Assembly (NCBI GenBank): GCA_963663735.2
Contig: CAXXHN010000002.1
Span: forward strand, 1,576,712-1,640,711
Direction: 5' to 3'
Length of the DNA stretch: 64,000 nucleotides
DNA from: G963663735 sp963663735
GTDB taxonomy: Bacteria > Acidobacteriota > UBA6911 > RPQK01 > JAPXNP01
Shown: piece after piece, positions 46,343 through 55,841 of the stretch
How the letters are laid out: every line of letters starts with the position of its first letter
Numbering within the stretch: the first letter of the stretch is position 1
The notes under the pieces: model-generated
What the model saw: only the letters and a program-made list of their open reading frames with translations
Told to the model about the DNA's origin: nothing
The model's database searches: none
Position numbers and translations under genes: made by a program

Positions 46343-48586
46343 TTAAAACGGGATTTCGTCATCTTCGTCCATACTCAGTTCCCTTTCCGGTTTCTCCTCG
46401 GGATGAGAGGACTGAAGTTCTGGCGGGGGATACTCTTTTCTAAAAGCCCCCAGGAAGTCCTCGCGATCGTTCAATCTTATCAATACTGGATTTTCGCATG
46501 ATGATGCACGCCCGTAGAAAACTGCTTCTCTTTCTCTCAAGTTAGGCAAGAGGTTTGAGTAAGTAGTTCCTAAGTAATTTGACAAGAAGGTTTTACCAGT
46601 GTCGTCAAATGTTCGCATTGCAAAAACAGTATTGCATTGATTTAAAATCGTTTTGGTCACATTCGCGGTTCTTTGAGTTACTAGTAGGCAACCAAGACCA
46701 AATTTACGCCCTTGAAGAATTGCTCTCGCAGTCCCACTTGTTGCCGACTTATCTCCTTCTGCGGCGACCGAACTCCATTCTGGCACTAGAGCGTGTGCCT
46801 CCTCATAAACAATACAAACGCGAGCACGATCTGTCATTCCCATATCTTGACACACAGAGAGAACAGCGTCGGAAAAAATCTGAGTAATTTCAGTTGGTGT
46901 AAGAGAAGCCATAGAAGCATTGTTTTTAAAAAGTTTACTGTCCTGTCGCCAAACCTGAAATTCGGAAGGATTGAATATTTTCAGCATTCTCGGATCATCT
47001 GTCTTTAAAAATTGAGTAATTTCACTCCTTATGGCTTCTGCGAACTCCTTAACACTGCCTCCCTCCTCTACGTTTTGTTCTACCTTTCCTTTCCCTTCCT
47101 CTCCAATTCTTTTCAACTTGGCAATAGTCGCTGATTCGACTTCCCTGTCATAAAAATCCTTTAGTTCGTCGGAATATTGATCAGTTAAATCTAAGCATAG
47201 AACCTTTATCTTATCTGTCATTATCCTTTCTACTATTTCAATAGCAAGCATTGTCTTTCCCACACCCAAAATGCCTAAAATCGCAGTATTATGAGTAACA
47301 AGTTGATTAATACTTTTTATGGAGACCGAATAATCTGAAAATGGGAAGTGACCAATATCGTTTATTTTTGTTTTATATTCTTGAGTGATAACAAGAAAAA
47401 CTGGAGTATTTATTTGTGGCACCCATTTTGCTGGAATGAATCTATCTTCATTTGTGTCCCGAATTCCAATCTGTTGAGCTTGCGCCCTAATAAAACCATG
47501 AGTTGTTTTTTGATACACTATTTCTTCTTTTGTATAACCATCTAGAACTTGGTAAACGACTATTTGGTTTTTAACTTTTACCTGTATCAGACAACCTGCC
47601 TCTAGATATTCCTCCTTCAAGACCTCAAAGTATAGTCTTTCTATCGAAGTATCTGTCGAAACAATACCAATCAGATTCTTTAGCCTTTCAAGTAAGTCCA
47701 CACCTTCTTTGAATTCTTCTGGATTACCAAATTTTGCAACTCGATTTTCTGGTAGCATTTTTGCAGATTTCAAAGCGCGGGCTTTAAATCCTTGTGGAAT
47801 TTCAAATTCAAAAACTCGAAGATATCTCGAGTCGCCGAACCCAATACAATCCAAACCAATTCCCATAGTTGTATAGGCATTGGCATTTTTAATAAGGAAT
47901 ATTGATCCACTATTAACAATCTTTTCTTTTGGACTTATTAATACTAGGTTTGGGCTTTGGATAGCCTCCAATTTTCCATATACAGACAGGGTTTGTATCT
48001 CAGACCAAATTTCACTCATTCTTATATATAGCCCAAATATAAATTCATCTGGCCGAATAATCACTACAATGAGCCATGCCAAAAACACACCTATTACCTC
48101 TTTTGGAGAATCTCTATGAAATACAATTATTGAAAAAACGATCAATGGACTAAATATCAAATTAGGGCGACCAAAATCTTCCAATATAACACGAAAAGTA
48201 TTTGACCATCTCTGAGTTATTTCACTCTTACTGTCTTTCAATATAATCTGCAAAAAGGATATAACAACAATTATGAGAAAATATATCAGCAAAATATAAT
48301 ATAATATATTTTCAAAAACATCCCATCCTCCAATCTCATTAACTGCATAAAGGGCGATTATACTCACTACTGAGTATGATATTGCATCCACAGGTTTTAT
48401 AAAGTATGGGGTAACTAAGTAGTTGCCCAATAGGAGACTTGCTAAGCCAGTGTAAAACCAAAGACCTTTTCCGGATGCAAAGGGGAGCCATTGTCCAAAG
48501 ACTAATCTATTTGTCAAGAAGATTAAAAATACGTAGACAAGGAATAGCAAGGTTCTTATCGGCTGTGAATACTGTTGATTTTTCAT
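46343..48586 (-). CDS. Membrane-fused HerA-type ATPase
   Basis: 747 residues. The first about 180 contain six hydrophobic helices, followed by a beta-rich segment resembling the HAS-barrel and a HerA/FtsK-type ATPase core: Walker A GILGVGKT (438-445), Walker B VCIVYEEAH (590-598), a QRTAN sensor region (638-642) and AMRTFDD (656-662). HerA proteins form hexameric DNA translocases that work with NurA or other nucleases. No NurA, Sir2 or DUF4297 partner gene is adjacent. The gene is clearly AT-richer than its surroundings, which points to transfer. The ATG has no strong Shine-Dalgarno sequence. Confidence 0.85.
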   Translation of the reverse strand: MKNQQYSQPIRTLLFLVYVFLIFLTNRLVFGQWLPFASGKGLWFYTGLASLLLGNYLVTPYFIKPVDAISYSVVSIIALYAVNEIGGWDVFENILYYILLIYFLIIVVISFLQIILKDSKSEITQRWSNTFRVILEDFGRPNLIFSPLIVFSIIVFHRDSPKEVIGVFLAWLIVVIIRPDEFIFGLYIRMSEIWSEIQTLSVYGKLEAIQSPNLVLISPKEKIVNSGSIFLIKNANAYTTMGIGLDCIGFGDSRYLRVFEFEIPQGFKARALKSAKMLPENRVAKFGNPEEFKEGVDLLERLKNLIGIVSTDTSIERLYFEVLKEEYLEAGCLIQVKVKNQIVVYQVLDGYTKEEIVYQKTTHGFIRAQAQQIGIRDTNEDRFIPAKWVPQINTPVFLVITQEYKTKINDIGHFPFSDYSVSIKSINQLVTHNTAILGILGVGKTMLAIEIVERIMTDKIKVLCLDLTDQYSDELKDFYDREVESATIAKLKRIGEEGKGKVEQNVEEGGSVKEFAEAIRSEITQFLKTDDPRMLKIFNPSEFQVWRQDSKLFKNNASMASLTPTEITQIFSDAVLSVCQDMGMTDRARVCIVYEEAHALVPEWSSVAAEGDKSATSGTARAILQGRKFGLGCLLVTQRTANVTKTILNQCNTVFAMRTFDDTGKTFLSNYLGTTYSNLLPNLREREAVFYGRASSCENPVLIRLNDREDFLGAFRKEYPPPELQSSHPEEKPERELSMDEDDEIPF

Positions 48587-48654
48587 ATATTTTTCCGAAA
48601 CATGCTTTGTTTATTTAAAAACCACATTTCGACAAAGCCGCCTTATATGCAAAT

Positions 48655-49005
48655 CTATTGATCTCTGTTCTTGTAAAAATCATTCACATATATTGCAGAA
48701 AGCTTGATAATACAGCCCTCTCCAATCACAAGTATCCCAGCATTTGTATTTTTTAGAGGAACATGCGCATAGATCATATTCGTAAAAATCAGTTGTATTG
48801 ATCGCATAATAACGCATAAATTCAATTTTTTGTGGTATTTATCTAATAGCTGACTGGCGAGGATCATCCTTCTCTGCCCAAGTTGCTGTCCTGAAATGGA
48901 GTTGACACTTGTTGAAGCTTTTCCCTGGATGAATTCATAATCACAAAAATTATTAACTGGAGAGTTGTAGGTGTAAAAGGTGCCGCTGGCGCAGCACGCG
49001 TCCAA
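48655..49005 (-). pseudogene. Possible gene remnant sharing a repeat with 55.9 kb
   Basis: 116 codons open from an ATG with no ribosome-binding site. The middle, SGQQLGQRRMILASQLLDKYHKK, pairs with a broken version downstream of the six-gene run. The beginning has the composition of non-coding DNA. Whether the frame is translated is doubtful. Confidence 0.3.
48816..48955. repeat. Diverged direct repeat, copy A
   Basis: It aligns in the same orientation with 55842-55962, with about three-quarters of positions matching by eye over roughly 100 bases. Shared blocks include TTTATC, GACNNGCGA and CTGGATG. On the minus strand both encode related peptides; see the findings. Confidence 0.55.
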
Positions 49006-49323
49006 GGATCGGACCTGCCACAGAAAATCGCCCTTGCGCTGTTCGAATTTCGAACATCTCCGATCTCAGTCCCGATGTCGCTCTTCCAGAGCTCTTGGTG
49101 GCTGGGTCGGCTTTCCTTTTATGCAATATCCGGGCTAGACACGCATAACGATGGAAATTAAGTCAGGGCTGACACTATATAACTAACGAGGATGCGATGA
49201 CGTGGAGTTCCACTATTTGTATTTCTAACAACGGCCCTCACGGGACGCTAGCAGACACGTCCGCGACTGTCGACGGATACCGTACAGGGCTTAGTTGCAA
49301 TCCTTGGTAATTGGCGTTCTGGA

Positions 49324-50262
49324 TCAAGAATCCGTTTTAACAACAATCCTTGTAACGACCACATCACCTTTAGCTGTGATGTCGGTTGTGTCTGGCTCCG
49401 AAGTTACCCGGAGACATGCAATCTCATTAAATCGCATGGCCACTAGCATGGAAGCAAGCACATGTGGCTTTGGTCCCATCGGGATCAACGATATCTCTCC
49501 GTCTTGGCGGTGGTGCGCAATTGCTTCGGCGAGATATCGATAGCTTGTCTCTACACTAAAAAGTGGCAGTTCAATGAGTGGCTGAGTCTTATGCCCCTCT
49601 ATTAGGTCTGTGTTGGCATGTCGTGTCCGATTCTCATCTTCAGGTGAAGTCCCTGGACAGGCCAAGAAAGCGTACACTAAGTCAGCCTCAAGTTTGTCGA
49701 GGACGCAGAGTGTCGCGAGGCCATTGAAGCCTAGCCCAAAGACAGCGATTGACTCACGAAGTCGGTAAGCCCTGCCCTCACAGCCGGGAAGTGCTACTAT
49801 ATCGCGAATGATCATTTGGCTTAGGTGGTTTGCATACACGCCGACTGAATATGCGCAGTCAATAATCACTTCTTTGCCACCAGCTGCGAATCTAGCCCAA
49901 TTCATTACTGCGGCGTACCACAGACGTGTCATGGAAGAGTAATCGAGTAGAATGTGTAGAGGCCCATCAATTTGTTCACAACTTGAGTTGAGAGCGTCGT
50001 AAATCGGCTTCTCGTCATCGCCACTCAATTGCGTTGGACAGCAATTCCATGTTTCGCAAAAATATGCATCATTCTCACGTCTGGTTTGCCCTAGAGATTC
50101 TTCAGTGAATCCGAACACAAGGGGCATGCCTACTGTCTTAGGATCCAGTAATCGGGCCACATGCGTGCACCTTGACTCATAACCACTTGCAAAGATACCA
50201 ACATTATACAATTGGTCCTTAATGGTATCCATATCCTGATCTAGAACACGAATGGAAATCAT
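49324..50262 (-). CDS. Unrecognised 312-residue protein, last gene of six-gene run
   Basis: No family recognised. The chain alternates strands and helices in a Rossmann-like way. Distinct motifs are FASGYESRC (24-32), FGFTEE (50-55), LLDYSSMTR (105-113), FGLGFNG (175-181) and GPKPHVLAS (263-271) followed by a helix and LRV. The last resembles the GxKP turn of CARF-type ligand-sensing domains, which is only a suggestion. The ATG at 50262 overlaps the ATPase stop (ATGA), so it is translated with the ATPase and probably works with it. No catalytic triad or nuclease motif seen. Confidence 0.8.
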   Translation of the reverse strand: MISIRVLDQDMDTIKDQLYNVGIFASGYESRCTHVARLLDPKTVGMPLVFGFTEESLGQTRRENDAYFCETWNCCPTQLSGDDEKPIYDALNSSCEQIDGPLHILLDYSSMTRLWYAAVMNWARFAAGGKEVIIDCAYSVGVYANHLSQMIIRDIVALPGCEGRAYRLRESIAVFGLGFNGLATLCVLDKLEADLVYAFLACPGTSPEDENRTRHANTDLIEGHKTQPLIELPLFSVETSYRYLAEAIAHHRQDGEISLIPMGPKPHVLASMLVAMRFNEIACLRVTSEPDTTDITAKGDVVVTRIVVKTDS

Positions 50263-52130
50263 TGGTCGATATCCTCTTCAAATAGTTTTAGTTGTTTATC
50301 ATTAGCCGTTAGCAGCGGCTTCATCCCGTTCGATTGCATCTCATGGAACCTCTGAATTGTACTAAGCATCACGGCCTTCCCTCGGCGTGGGAAAAGAAGG
50401 AAATGCGGAGCCAAGGCAAATGCCAAGTGATAGGTGCCGCCGCACCACGGTAGTTCGTCGGGGTTGCTTCCTCCCACATTGGGATGAAGAAGGCCGTGAC
50501 CAACGGCGATGCAGATGAGTTGCCAATCGCTGTCAGAAACCGAATCGTCAACAGTGACAGATGTAACTTGGTCGGTAGTCAGTGGCTTTTCGTGCAAATC
50601 GGCACGCATGTAATCTCCCAGCATCTTGAGGAATTTGTGCAATTGTGGGCCGACACCTTGAAAACTCCTGTATTGATTTAGAGTTGTGGTGGAGAGAGTC
50701 CTCATGGCGCGCGTTTGAACCGCAGGTGGAATACAAGAAGTAATGCCCACTCTATGGCGTTTCCTCCCCTGGCGGCTTGCCGTCATGAGCAATGCATTGA
50801 AGACTTTTATGATGTGTCGCGGATTATCGTCTCCACAACGAATCGCCATTCTAGCGCCGGAGTAAACTGTCAACGCCTTGTTGCCGGACCATTCATCAAC
50901 CTCTTTACGAAGCAGAAGTGGCCCGTTAATTTTCCTGCCAATGGACGAGGGGAATCCGGGACTACCAAGCAGTCGCTTGGCTCTAGCTATAGTTTTGGGA
51001 GAGCCATATTTCTCCAAGAGCTTAATGTTCTCAGACTTGGCATCCCAATCTTCCCGTCGGGGATCCAACAGAGCGCTTTCGCCGAACACTTGAGCGATAC
51101 TTAGAGAGTCCTGTCCTCTGACACCCATTGAAACCTCCATCAGCCTACCGAACAGCGTTCGTCCAAACAATGTGCCAATGGTATCTGGGTCACCGGATGC
51201 CCGTGCTGTAAGAACACGATCGGAATCCATATTCACGTATTCGAAATCCTGCCCTGGTACAAGCGGTGCACCAATGTTAGTATCAAGCGTGTGATGGCAA
51301 TAGGGCATAGTAGTGATTTTAAGAAAAAGATTGTCGGGGTATGCTCTCATGTGGGAGTTAATTATTCGGTGATCCAGTTCCTCTAGGAATTCAGCCTCAT
51401 CAAGGCACAACAACCAGGAACAGGAGTCTTTTATAGAGAGCAGGCGCGAAAGCCTTGCTATACCGCGTCGCAGCGGAGCAAACAGCTCCATTGCGAAATG
51501 CAGGCCGACAGGCTCTTCACTTGCAGGAAGTCTGCCAGTTGTCCGCTCGCGAAGCAATTGAACTTGCTTTCGGTAGTCGAGATCCTCTAGGTGCCTGCGC
51601 AACTGTAACAGATCTTTACAACAAGTTGGAGTATCTCCAATCCAGTCCTCGACAAGCTCCGCAACAAGAATAGCTTCTGTCCTTGCCTGCTCCGCTCTGC
51701 CGTTCAAATATGCAGTGATGCAACTCTTTGCTACCGGCGCAAGTGCGATGCAACTGGCAATGTTAAGTCTCCATTGAAATAGTTCCTCACGTTGTTGCTC
51801 ATTAAGCCATGGCTTGTTTTTTAACCCACCCACCCACTCCAGTCGTGTAGGGAGATAGATACCTATGAACTCCTGATCAACAATTGCAGATCGGACGCGA
51901 GGTTCATCACGAGTACTCGCCATCAATGCCATATGGTCGTGAGACAACATTTTGGCGAGGGCCGTCTTCCCCTGGCCCCTAGCTCCTAGTATTACATTGT
52001 GCTCGGATGATAGTAGCCGCCAATAAGCCTGGGTTGGGATGAATGTTGAGACTAGCTCTTGCCGGGACAGGTTCCGAGCATTGTCAACCTCAAAGAGATT
52101 ACGCATATGAGTTATGTTTGCATCATTCAT
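50259..52130 (-). CDS. P-loop ATPase of the six-gene run
   Basis: 623 residues from the ATG at 52130 (GTGGAG upstream); a longer frame would overlap the phosphoesterase gene by about 140 bases and I reject it. Walker A is GARGQGKT (49-56) and Walker B is LLCLDEAE (240-247), in the layout of ORC/Cdc6- or STAND-like AAA+ ATPases. The N-terminal part leading to the P-loop and the long C-terminal region show no nuclease motif. The start lies 14 bases after the phosphoesterase stop. Likely a sensor/loader ATPase that pairs with the following gene product. Confidence 0.88.
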   Translation of the reverse strand: MNDANITHMRNLFEVDNARNLSRQELVSTFIPTQAYWRLLSSEHNVILGARGQGKTALAKMLSHDHMALMASTRDEPRVRSAIVDQEFIGIYLPTRLEWVGGLKNKPWLNEQQREELFQWRLNIASCIALAPVAKSCITAYLNGRAEQARTEAILVAELVEDWIGDTPTCCKDLLQLRRHLEDLDYRKQVQLLRERTTGRLPASEEPVGLHFAMELFAPLRRGIARLSRLLSIKDSCSWLLCLDEAEFLEELDHRIINSHMRAYPDNLFLKITTMPYCHHTLDTNIGAPLVPGQDFEYVNMDSDRVLTARASGDPDTIGTLFGRTLFGRLMEVSMGVRGQDSLSIAQVFGESALLDPRREDWDAKSENIKLLEKYGSPKTIARAKRLLGSPGFPSSIGRKINGPLLLRKEVDEWSGNKALTVYSGARMAIRCGDDNPRHIIKVFNALLMTASRQGRKRHRVGITSCIPPAVQTRAMRTLSTTTLNQYRSFQGVGPQLHKFLKMLGDYMRADLHEKPLTTDQVTSVTVDDSVSDSDWQLICIAVGHGLLHPNVGGSNPDELPWCGGTYHLAFALAPHFLLFPRRGKAVMLSTIQRFHEMQSNGMKPLLTANDKQLKLFEEDIDQ

Positions 52131-52144
52131 GAAACTATTCTCCA

Positions 52145-53386
52145 CTAATATATCATAAGATCCTTTAAGGTCTGGTACATACTGCGTCGACCTAAGAGCT
52201 GTTCCAACCTTTCGAACGCAGCTATTGCACTCTTTAAAGGGAGGTGCTCCAAGTCGGGGAAGCGATTCACTACGTCGCTCCAAAGAACATGATCATGATT
52301 AGTTAGCCACTCTTGCACGAATGGCTCCAGCCGTGAATCCAGTTCGCGAGGCATTACGTAACTTCCGAAAGGAATAACATGGTGGATTCCGCTTGCTTCA
52401 TCTACGCTGGGAATCCAGCCTCTCGCACGGTTGTTTGTCCAGCTAGTCACGGTTCCCTTTATTGCGTTTTCAGAACCTGCTCGACCAATTATTGACACAA
52501 GATGGAATTGATTATCTACGGTGCCTGCCCATTGTGTATCTAACTCTACGGAGAAACTCCCAGAGCACAAAATAGGCAGATGTGGATACGTTGTCGTGCT
52601 GTGTGTTTCAAAGCGTGGGTGGTGCTTATGTCCATGGATAATCATGTCAAAATGACATTCATGACAAAGATCCAGCAATGCTTCAGCATTTGTCATCAAA
52701 CTGAAATCGGGGACTCTTGGGATAGGATTGCAAAAATCAAGCGGATGGTGATGCACAAGAAACAGGCGCACGCGCCCGTCTGGCTCACCCATAGCTTCCA
52801 AGCATTCACGAATCTCTACAAAATGTTCAGGATCTGCTAGACCGTGGTGTGCCACATCCTCGTGAACCGGGGCGTCGTGGCTTGAAGAGTTGTAACCAAA
52901 AACCAACAAGTCATCAAACTCCCAGAATACAAAGTATTTATTGGAGAATACATTGCCCTGTCCTTGATTGGCAACCGCCCGAAAAGTGAAATTGTCGTGT
53001 CCGATCCAAGCGTATCGCTGTGCCCAGCGCAAACCGGTGGTGTCAGCAGCATCATATGCCGACCAATCAACATCATGATTCCCTGGGACGAAGACTACCT
53101 GACCGATTGGCACCTGCATTGCGTGCGCTGCTTCCAAGACAAAATCTGAAGCGATTTCGACTTCTTGAGGATGGGCCGTGTGTGTGATATCACCTGGAAG
53201 GACAAGGTAGTCGGCAGTAATATTCTGCCGGGACACGAATTCCAAGAATTGACTCCTGTACGCATCATCAGGCTTCATGTTGTATCTTATTCGATTCCTT
53301 CTCTGTTGAGGAGGAGGCTCAGGGCAAAGGTCCTTTGTTCTGGCCCCTAGGCCGACGTGAATGTCACTGATTATTGCTAGTTTCAT
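52145..53386 (-). CDS. Calcineurin-like metallophosphoesterase
   Basis: 413 residues. The two-metal phosphoesterase motifs are complete and in order: SDIH (Asp8, His10), PGDITH (Asp66), PGNHD (Asn103, His104), VHHHP (His212-214) and HGHKHH (His251, His253). This predicts a nuclease or phosphodiesterase that uses two divalent metals, in the same fold group as Mre11/SbcD. A C-terminal extension of about 140 residues is unusual and may contact the ATPase. Between the methylase gene and the ATPase gene with short gaps. Confidence 0.93.
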   Translation of the reverse strand: MKLAIISDIHVGLGARTKDLCPEPPPQQRRNRIRYNMKPDDAYRSQFLEFVSRQNITADYLVLPGDITHTAHPQEVEIASDFVLEAAHAMQVPIGQVVFVPGNHDVDWSAYDAADTTGLRWAQRYAWIGHDNFTFRAVANQGQGNVFSNKYFVFWEFDDLLVFGYNSSSHDAPVHEDVAHHGLADPEHFVEIRECLEAMGEPDGRVRLFLVHHHPLDFCNPIPRVPDFSLMTNAEALLDLCHECHFDMIIHGHKHHPRFETHSTTTYPHLPILCSGSFSVELDTQWAGTVDNQFHLVSIIGRAGSENAIKGTVTSWTNNRARGWIPSVDEASGIHHVIPFGSYVMPRELDSRLEPFVQEWLTNHDHVLWSDVVNRFPDLEHLPLKSAIAAFERLEQLLGRRSMYQTLKDLMIY

Positions 53387-53458
53387 CGGTATTTGCTTTC
53401 TGTGCCTCGTAGTTTCTTAGACAAGAGTGTAGGGGTTCCTTATCATGTCTGCATAGTC

Positions 53459-54271
53459 TCAAGGTGTTGGTTCTCTATTCGAAACAATTAATTCAATAGC
53501 ATTTCTGCGATGCTGAGAAAAGCCGGCAATACTACGTTGAGTGCGTACTCGCTTCACGTGCCAGTGACCAAAAACCTCCAATGCTTCCTCGCACATGGCA
53601 TAGCTTACAATAAAAACCGCACCGCGTCTTTCAATGTCGTCGAGAGAATGAGCAAGACGCTTAAGGTCTTGGGTTCCGAAGGTTGCTGGGCCATATTGGC
53701 AGAATATCCTGCGGTTCTCGACCGCATATGGAGGATCCATATAGACAAAATCACCGCGGCGAACCTGTGCTAAAGATTCTTGAAAATCTCTTGTTGCAAA
53801 CTCTGCGGAGGACAAGGCGGTAGCAGCAGTCCTTATCTCTGACCAAGTCGGCATGCGTGCAGTCTTGATTCCGGCATAGGGGACGTTAAACTCACCCTTT
53901 TGATTGGTTCTATACAGACCATTAAAGCAGAACCGGTTTAGGTAAAGAAAACGGGCCACTCTGTCTAGACGCGATAGTCGTTTGCAATCTTGCTTTCGAA
54001 TCCGGTAGTAAGCATCTTCGCCCAGTGGGAGTTTAACAAGGCGGTTGTATATTGCTCGGGGGTGCTCCCGTAGTGAGGAAAAGGCTTCCACTAATCCTGC
54101 ATTGGTATCAGACAAAACAGCACTTGTTGGCTTCAGTGCGAAAAACAGGGCTGCTGATCCCATAAAGGGCTCTACATACCGAACGTCGTCGTCCCGCCAG
54201 TAGGATCGTAAATGGGGAATGAGTCGCCTTTTACTGCCAGCCCAGCGCAAAAACGGCTTTCCTTCACTCAT
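53459..54271 (-). CDS. Dam-family (D12 class) adenine-N6 DNA methyltransferase
   Basis: 270 residues with FLRWAGSKRRL (7-17) for SAM binding, PFMGSAA (35-41), the conserved NRFCFNGLYRTN (112-123) with GEFNVPY, and the catalytic DPPY at 179-182. This family methylates adenine in GATC or a related short site; the target here is not known. It could be an orphan, or it could protect the host from the neighbouring phosphoesterase/ATPase. The gap to the phosphoesterase is 72 bases. Confidence 0.93.
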   Translation of the reverse strand: MSEGKPFLRWAGSKRRLIPHLRSYWRDDDVRYVEPFMGSAALFFALKPTSAVLSDTNAGLVEAFSSLREHPRAIYNRLVKLPLGEDAYYRIRKQDCKRLSRLDRVARFLYLNRFCFNGLYRTNQKGEFNVPYAGIKTARMPTWSEIRTAATALSSAEFATRDFQESLAQVRRGDFVYMDPPYAVENRRIFCQYGPATFGTQDLKRLAHSLDDIERRGAVFIVSYAMCEEALEVFGHWHVKRVRTQRSIAGFSQHRRNAIELIVSNREPTP

Positions 54272-54406
54272 AAGAAATTCCCTTCATAGGTGGTTAAATT
54301 ATCATTTGCCAGATTGATTTCATTCTTTAGCCGGATTGCCCTGCCAACGTCGCGGATCAAGTGCGGATGTAAGCCATCGTGGGCATCCGGCTTGCCGGGC
54401 AATCTG

Positions 54407-54985
54407 TCATGGTGATTTTCCCATGAATCTGATTATTGCATATGTTGCACCTACCACAAATCCAATTCCAGCAATTATGCTGCTCACCGTGAAAGCGACA
54501 TCCCATTTCGACAACATCCGCTTCTCCAAAAATTCCATCTGTTTGGACAACTGGCCGATACGCTCCGCAAGGAGTGCATCGTTAATGGATACAATCTTCT
54601 CTATTTGGGAGTTGTCAGGGAAGCGAGATTCGATCTTGGAAAGGCACTCCTGAAACTCGAAAAACTGCTTGTCGATCTCCGCCTGGACTTCTTCCTTGGT
54701 TAATCCTGGGGACGCAGCTACGCGAGCAGCGATCTGTTTTTCGAAACTCATGAGAAGTCCCGCCGATGCGAGAGGACTGGCGGTCTGGTCACCAGTGATC
54801 AGCTTGCTAACCGATACCGGACCAAACGATAGTCCGACCTCAAACCTTTCCTTTGTAAGGCGGTTAAGCTCTTCCGTAAACCGTCTGCGCTCTCCCAAGG
54901 AACGACGTTTGGCCAACCATGCTCCGATTGCGGCGACGAGTGCAGCAATAGTCCCACTGAGTATTGAGAGCGTCGTCTCGATCAT
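54407..54985 (-). CDS. Two-TM coiled-coil protein of the six-gene run
   Basis: 192 residues from the ATG at 54985 (GAGAGG ten bases upstream); a GTG at 55015 is an alternative and would leave a four-base gap to the previous gene. A TM helix lies near the N-terminus (about residues 1-20) and another near the C-terminus (about 165-187), with a coiled-coil-like charged stretch between (LSKQMEFLEKRM). The topology suggests both ends in the membrane with a long cytoplasmic loop. No family recognised; a membrane effector is one possibility. Confidence 0.65.
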   Translation of the reverse strand: MIETTLSILSGTIAALVAAIGAWLAKRRSLGERRRFTEELNRLTKERFEVGLSFGPVSVSKLITGDQTASPLASAGLLMSFEKQIAARVAASPGLTKEEVQAEIDKQFFEFQECLSKIESRFPDNSQIEKIVSINDALLAERIGQLSKQMEFLEKRMLSKWDVAFTVSSIIAGIGFVVGATYAIIRFMGKSP

Positions 54986-55018
54986 CTCATTTAACCTCTC
55001 CGTACCCAACGACACAAA

Positions 55019-55480
55019 TCAGCGGTCCGGCTGACCGATTACTCTAGATTTGTCTTGTTGAGTCTTCAACCTCTCGCTCACTACGCCTTCTGCTTGGGTA
55101 ATACAATTCCTAACTCCGTTCAGATTCGTAGCTAAGTTGATGTAGTAGCGAAATCCGATTGTATTAATTTCCGAATACTGCTCCATATTTTTAACGCCTC
55201 GGGTCACAACACCCGGGGCACGCTCGTTGAATTCGCAGGTGATGGGAAAAATGCGACGAGCTACACGGCAAAGCCCAACGACGTTCCCTTCAACCATGCC
55301 CATCATGCTGAAGAACAGCGCGTATCTTTGTAGCCGGGGAAAGTCTATTTCGACCTCAAAAATATCCTCGCTGTGACACTCTACTGCAAATGCCGTTTCA
55401 TATTCGTCCGTTTGGGAGTCAATCTCCTCGGCAGTTAGTTCTAGTCGTCGCTTCTGTTCCTCACGAAAAGAATGCTCCAC
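55019..55480 (-). CDS. HEPN-like hypothetical protein, first gene of the run
   Basis: 153 residues from a GTG at 55480; no strong ribosome-binding site. Helices dominate. The segment FPRLQRYALFFSMMGMVEGNVVGLC (about 47-71) has the FP-x-x-x-R-x-x-x-x-x-x-x-x-E pattern of MAE_28990-type HEPN proteins, where such helices pack around an active site. I do not see the full RxxxxH motif, so it may be a divergent or inactive HEPN protein. The gap to the next gene is short. Confidence 0.55.
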   Translation of the reverse strand: MEHSFREEQKRRLELTAEEIDSQTDEYETAFAVECHSEDIFEVEIDFPRLQRYALFFSMMGMVEGNVVGLCRVARRIFPITCEFNERAPGVVTRGVKNMEQYSEINTIGFRYYINLATNLNGVRNCITQAEGVVSERLKTQQDKSRVIGQPDR

Positions 55481-55841
55481 AAAGCGAGAGAGTTCTTATA
55501 GGTGTTCACGGTCCCGGTAAACTTTGTGAAGGAAGCTGTTAAGCAATATTCTTGCACTTATAGTCTTCATTGTATTCTCAAGCCCAGCTTATATTTAAAC
55601 AGATCCACCGAAGGCTCCAATCTGATAATTTCTGTCCGTATAAGTCGCCCTCAAATATCTTGCCGAAGGCTTGGCAATATTTTTCTTTTTAAAATTCCAC
55701 ACGCATCCAAGCCTTTATTTACGTGTGTTGCCCCAGTCAATTTAAAACGCCCTCCCAAACCAAACCGCAAGGGCCAGCCACGGTTGAGGAGAAGCGTATT
55801 AATAATAGTAGTTAAAATTCGTTTTTAGAGTAGATAATAAC

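Larger units (their letters stand above)
48587..49323. other. Intergenic with a diverged coding remnant
   Basis: 737 bases. A minus-strand open frame (48655-49005) contains the peptide SGQQLGQRRMILASQLLDKYHKK, whose relative occurs at 55842-55962. I treat the frame as a remnant rather than a live gene because it lacks a good start signal and support. Confidence 0.5.

Noticed and set aside
50259..52283. Longer form of the ATPase gene starting at 52283
   Set aside because: It would overlap the phosphoesterase gene by about 140 bases, and the shorter start at 52130 has a GTGGAG site and sits 14 bases after the phosphoesterase stop.
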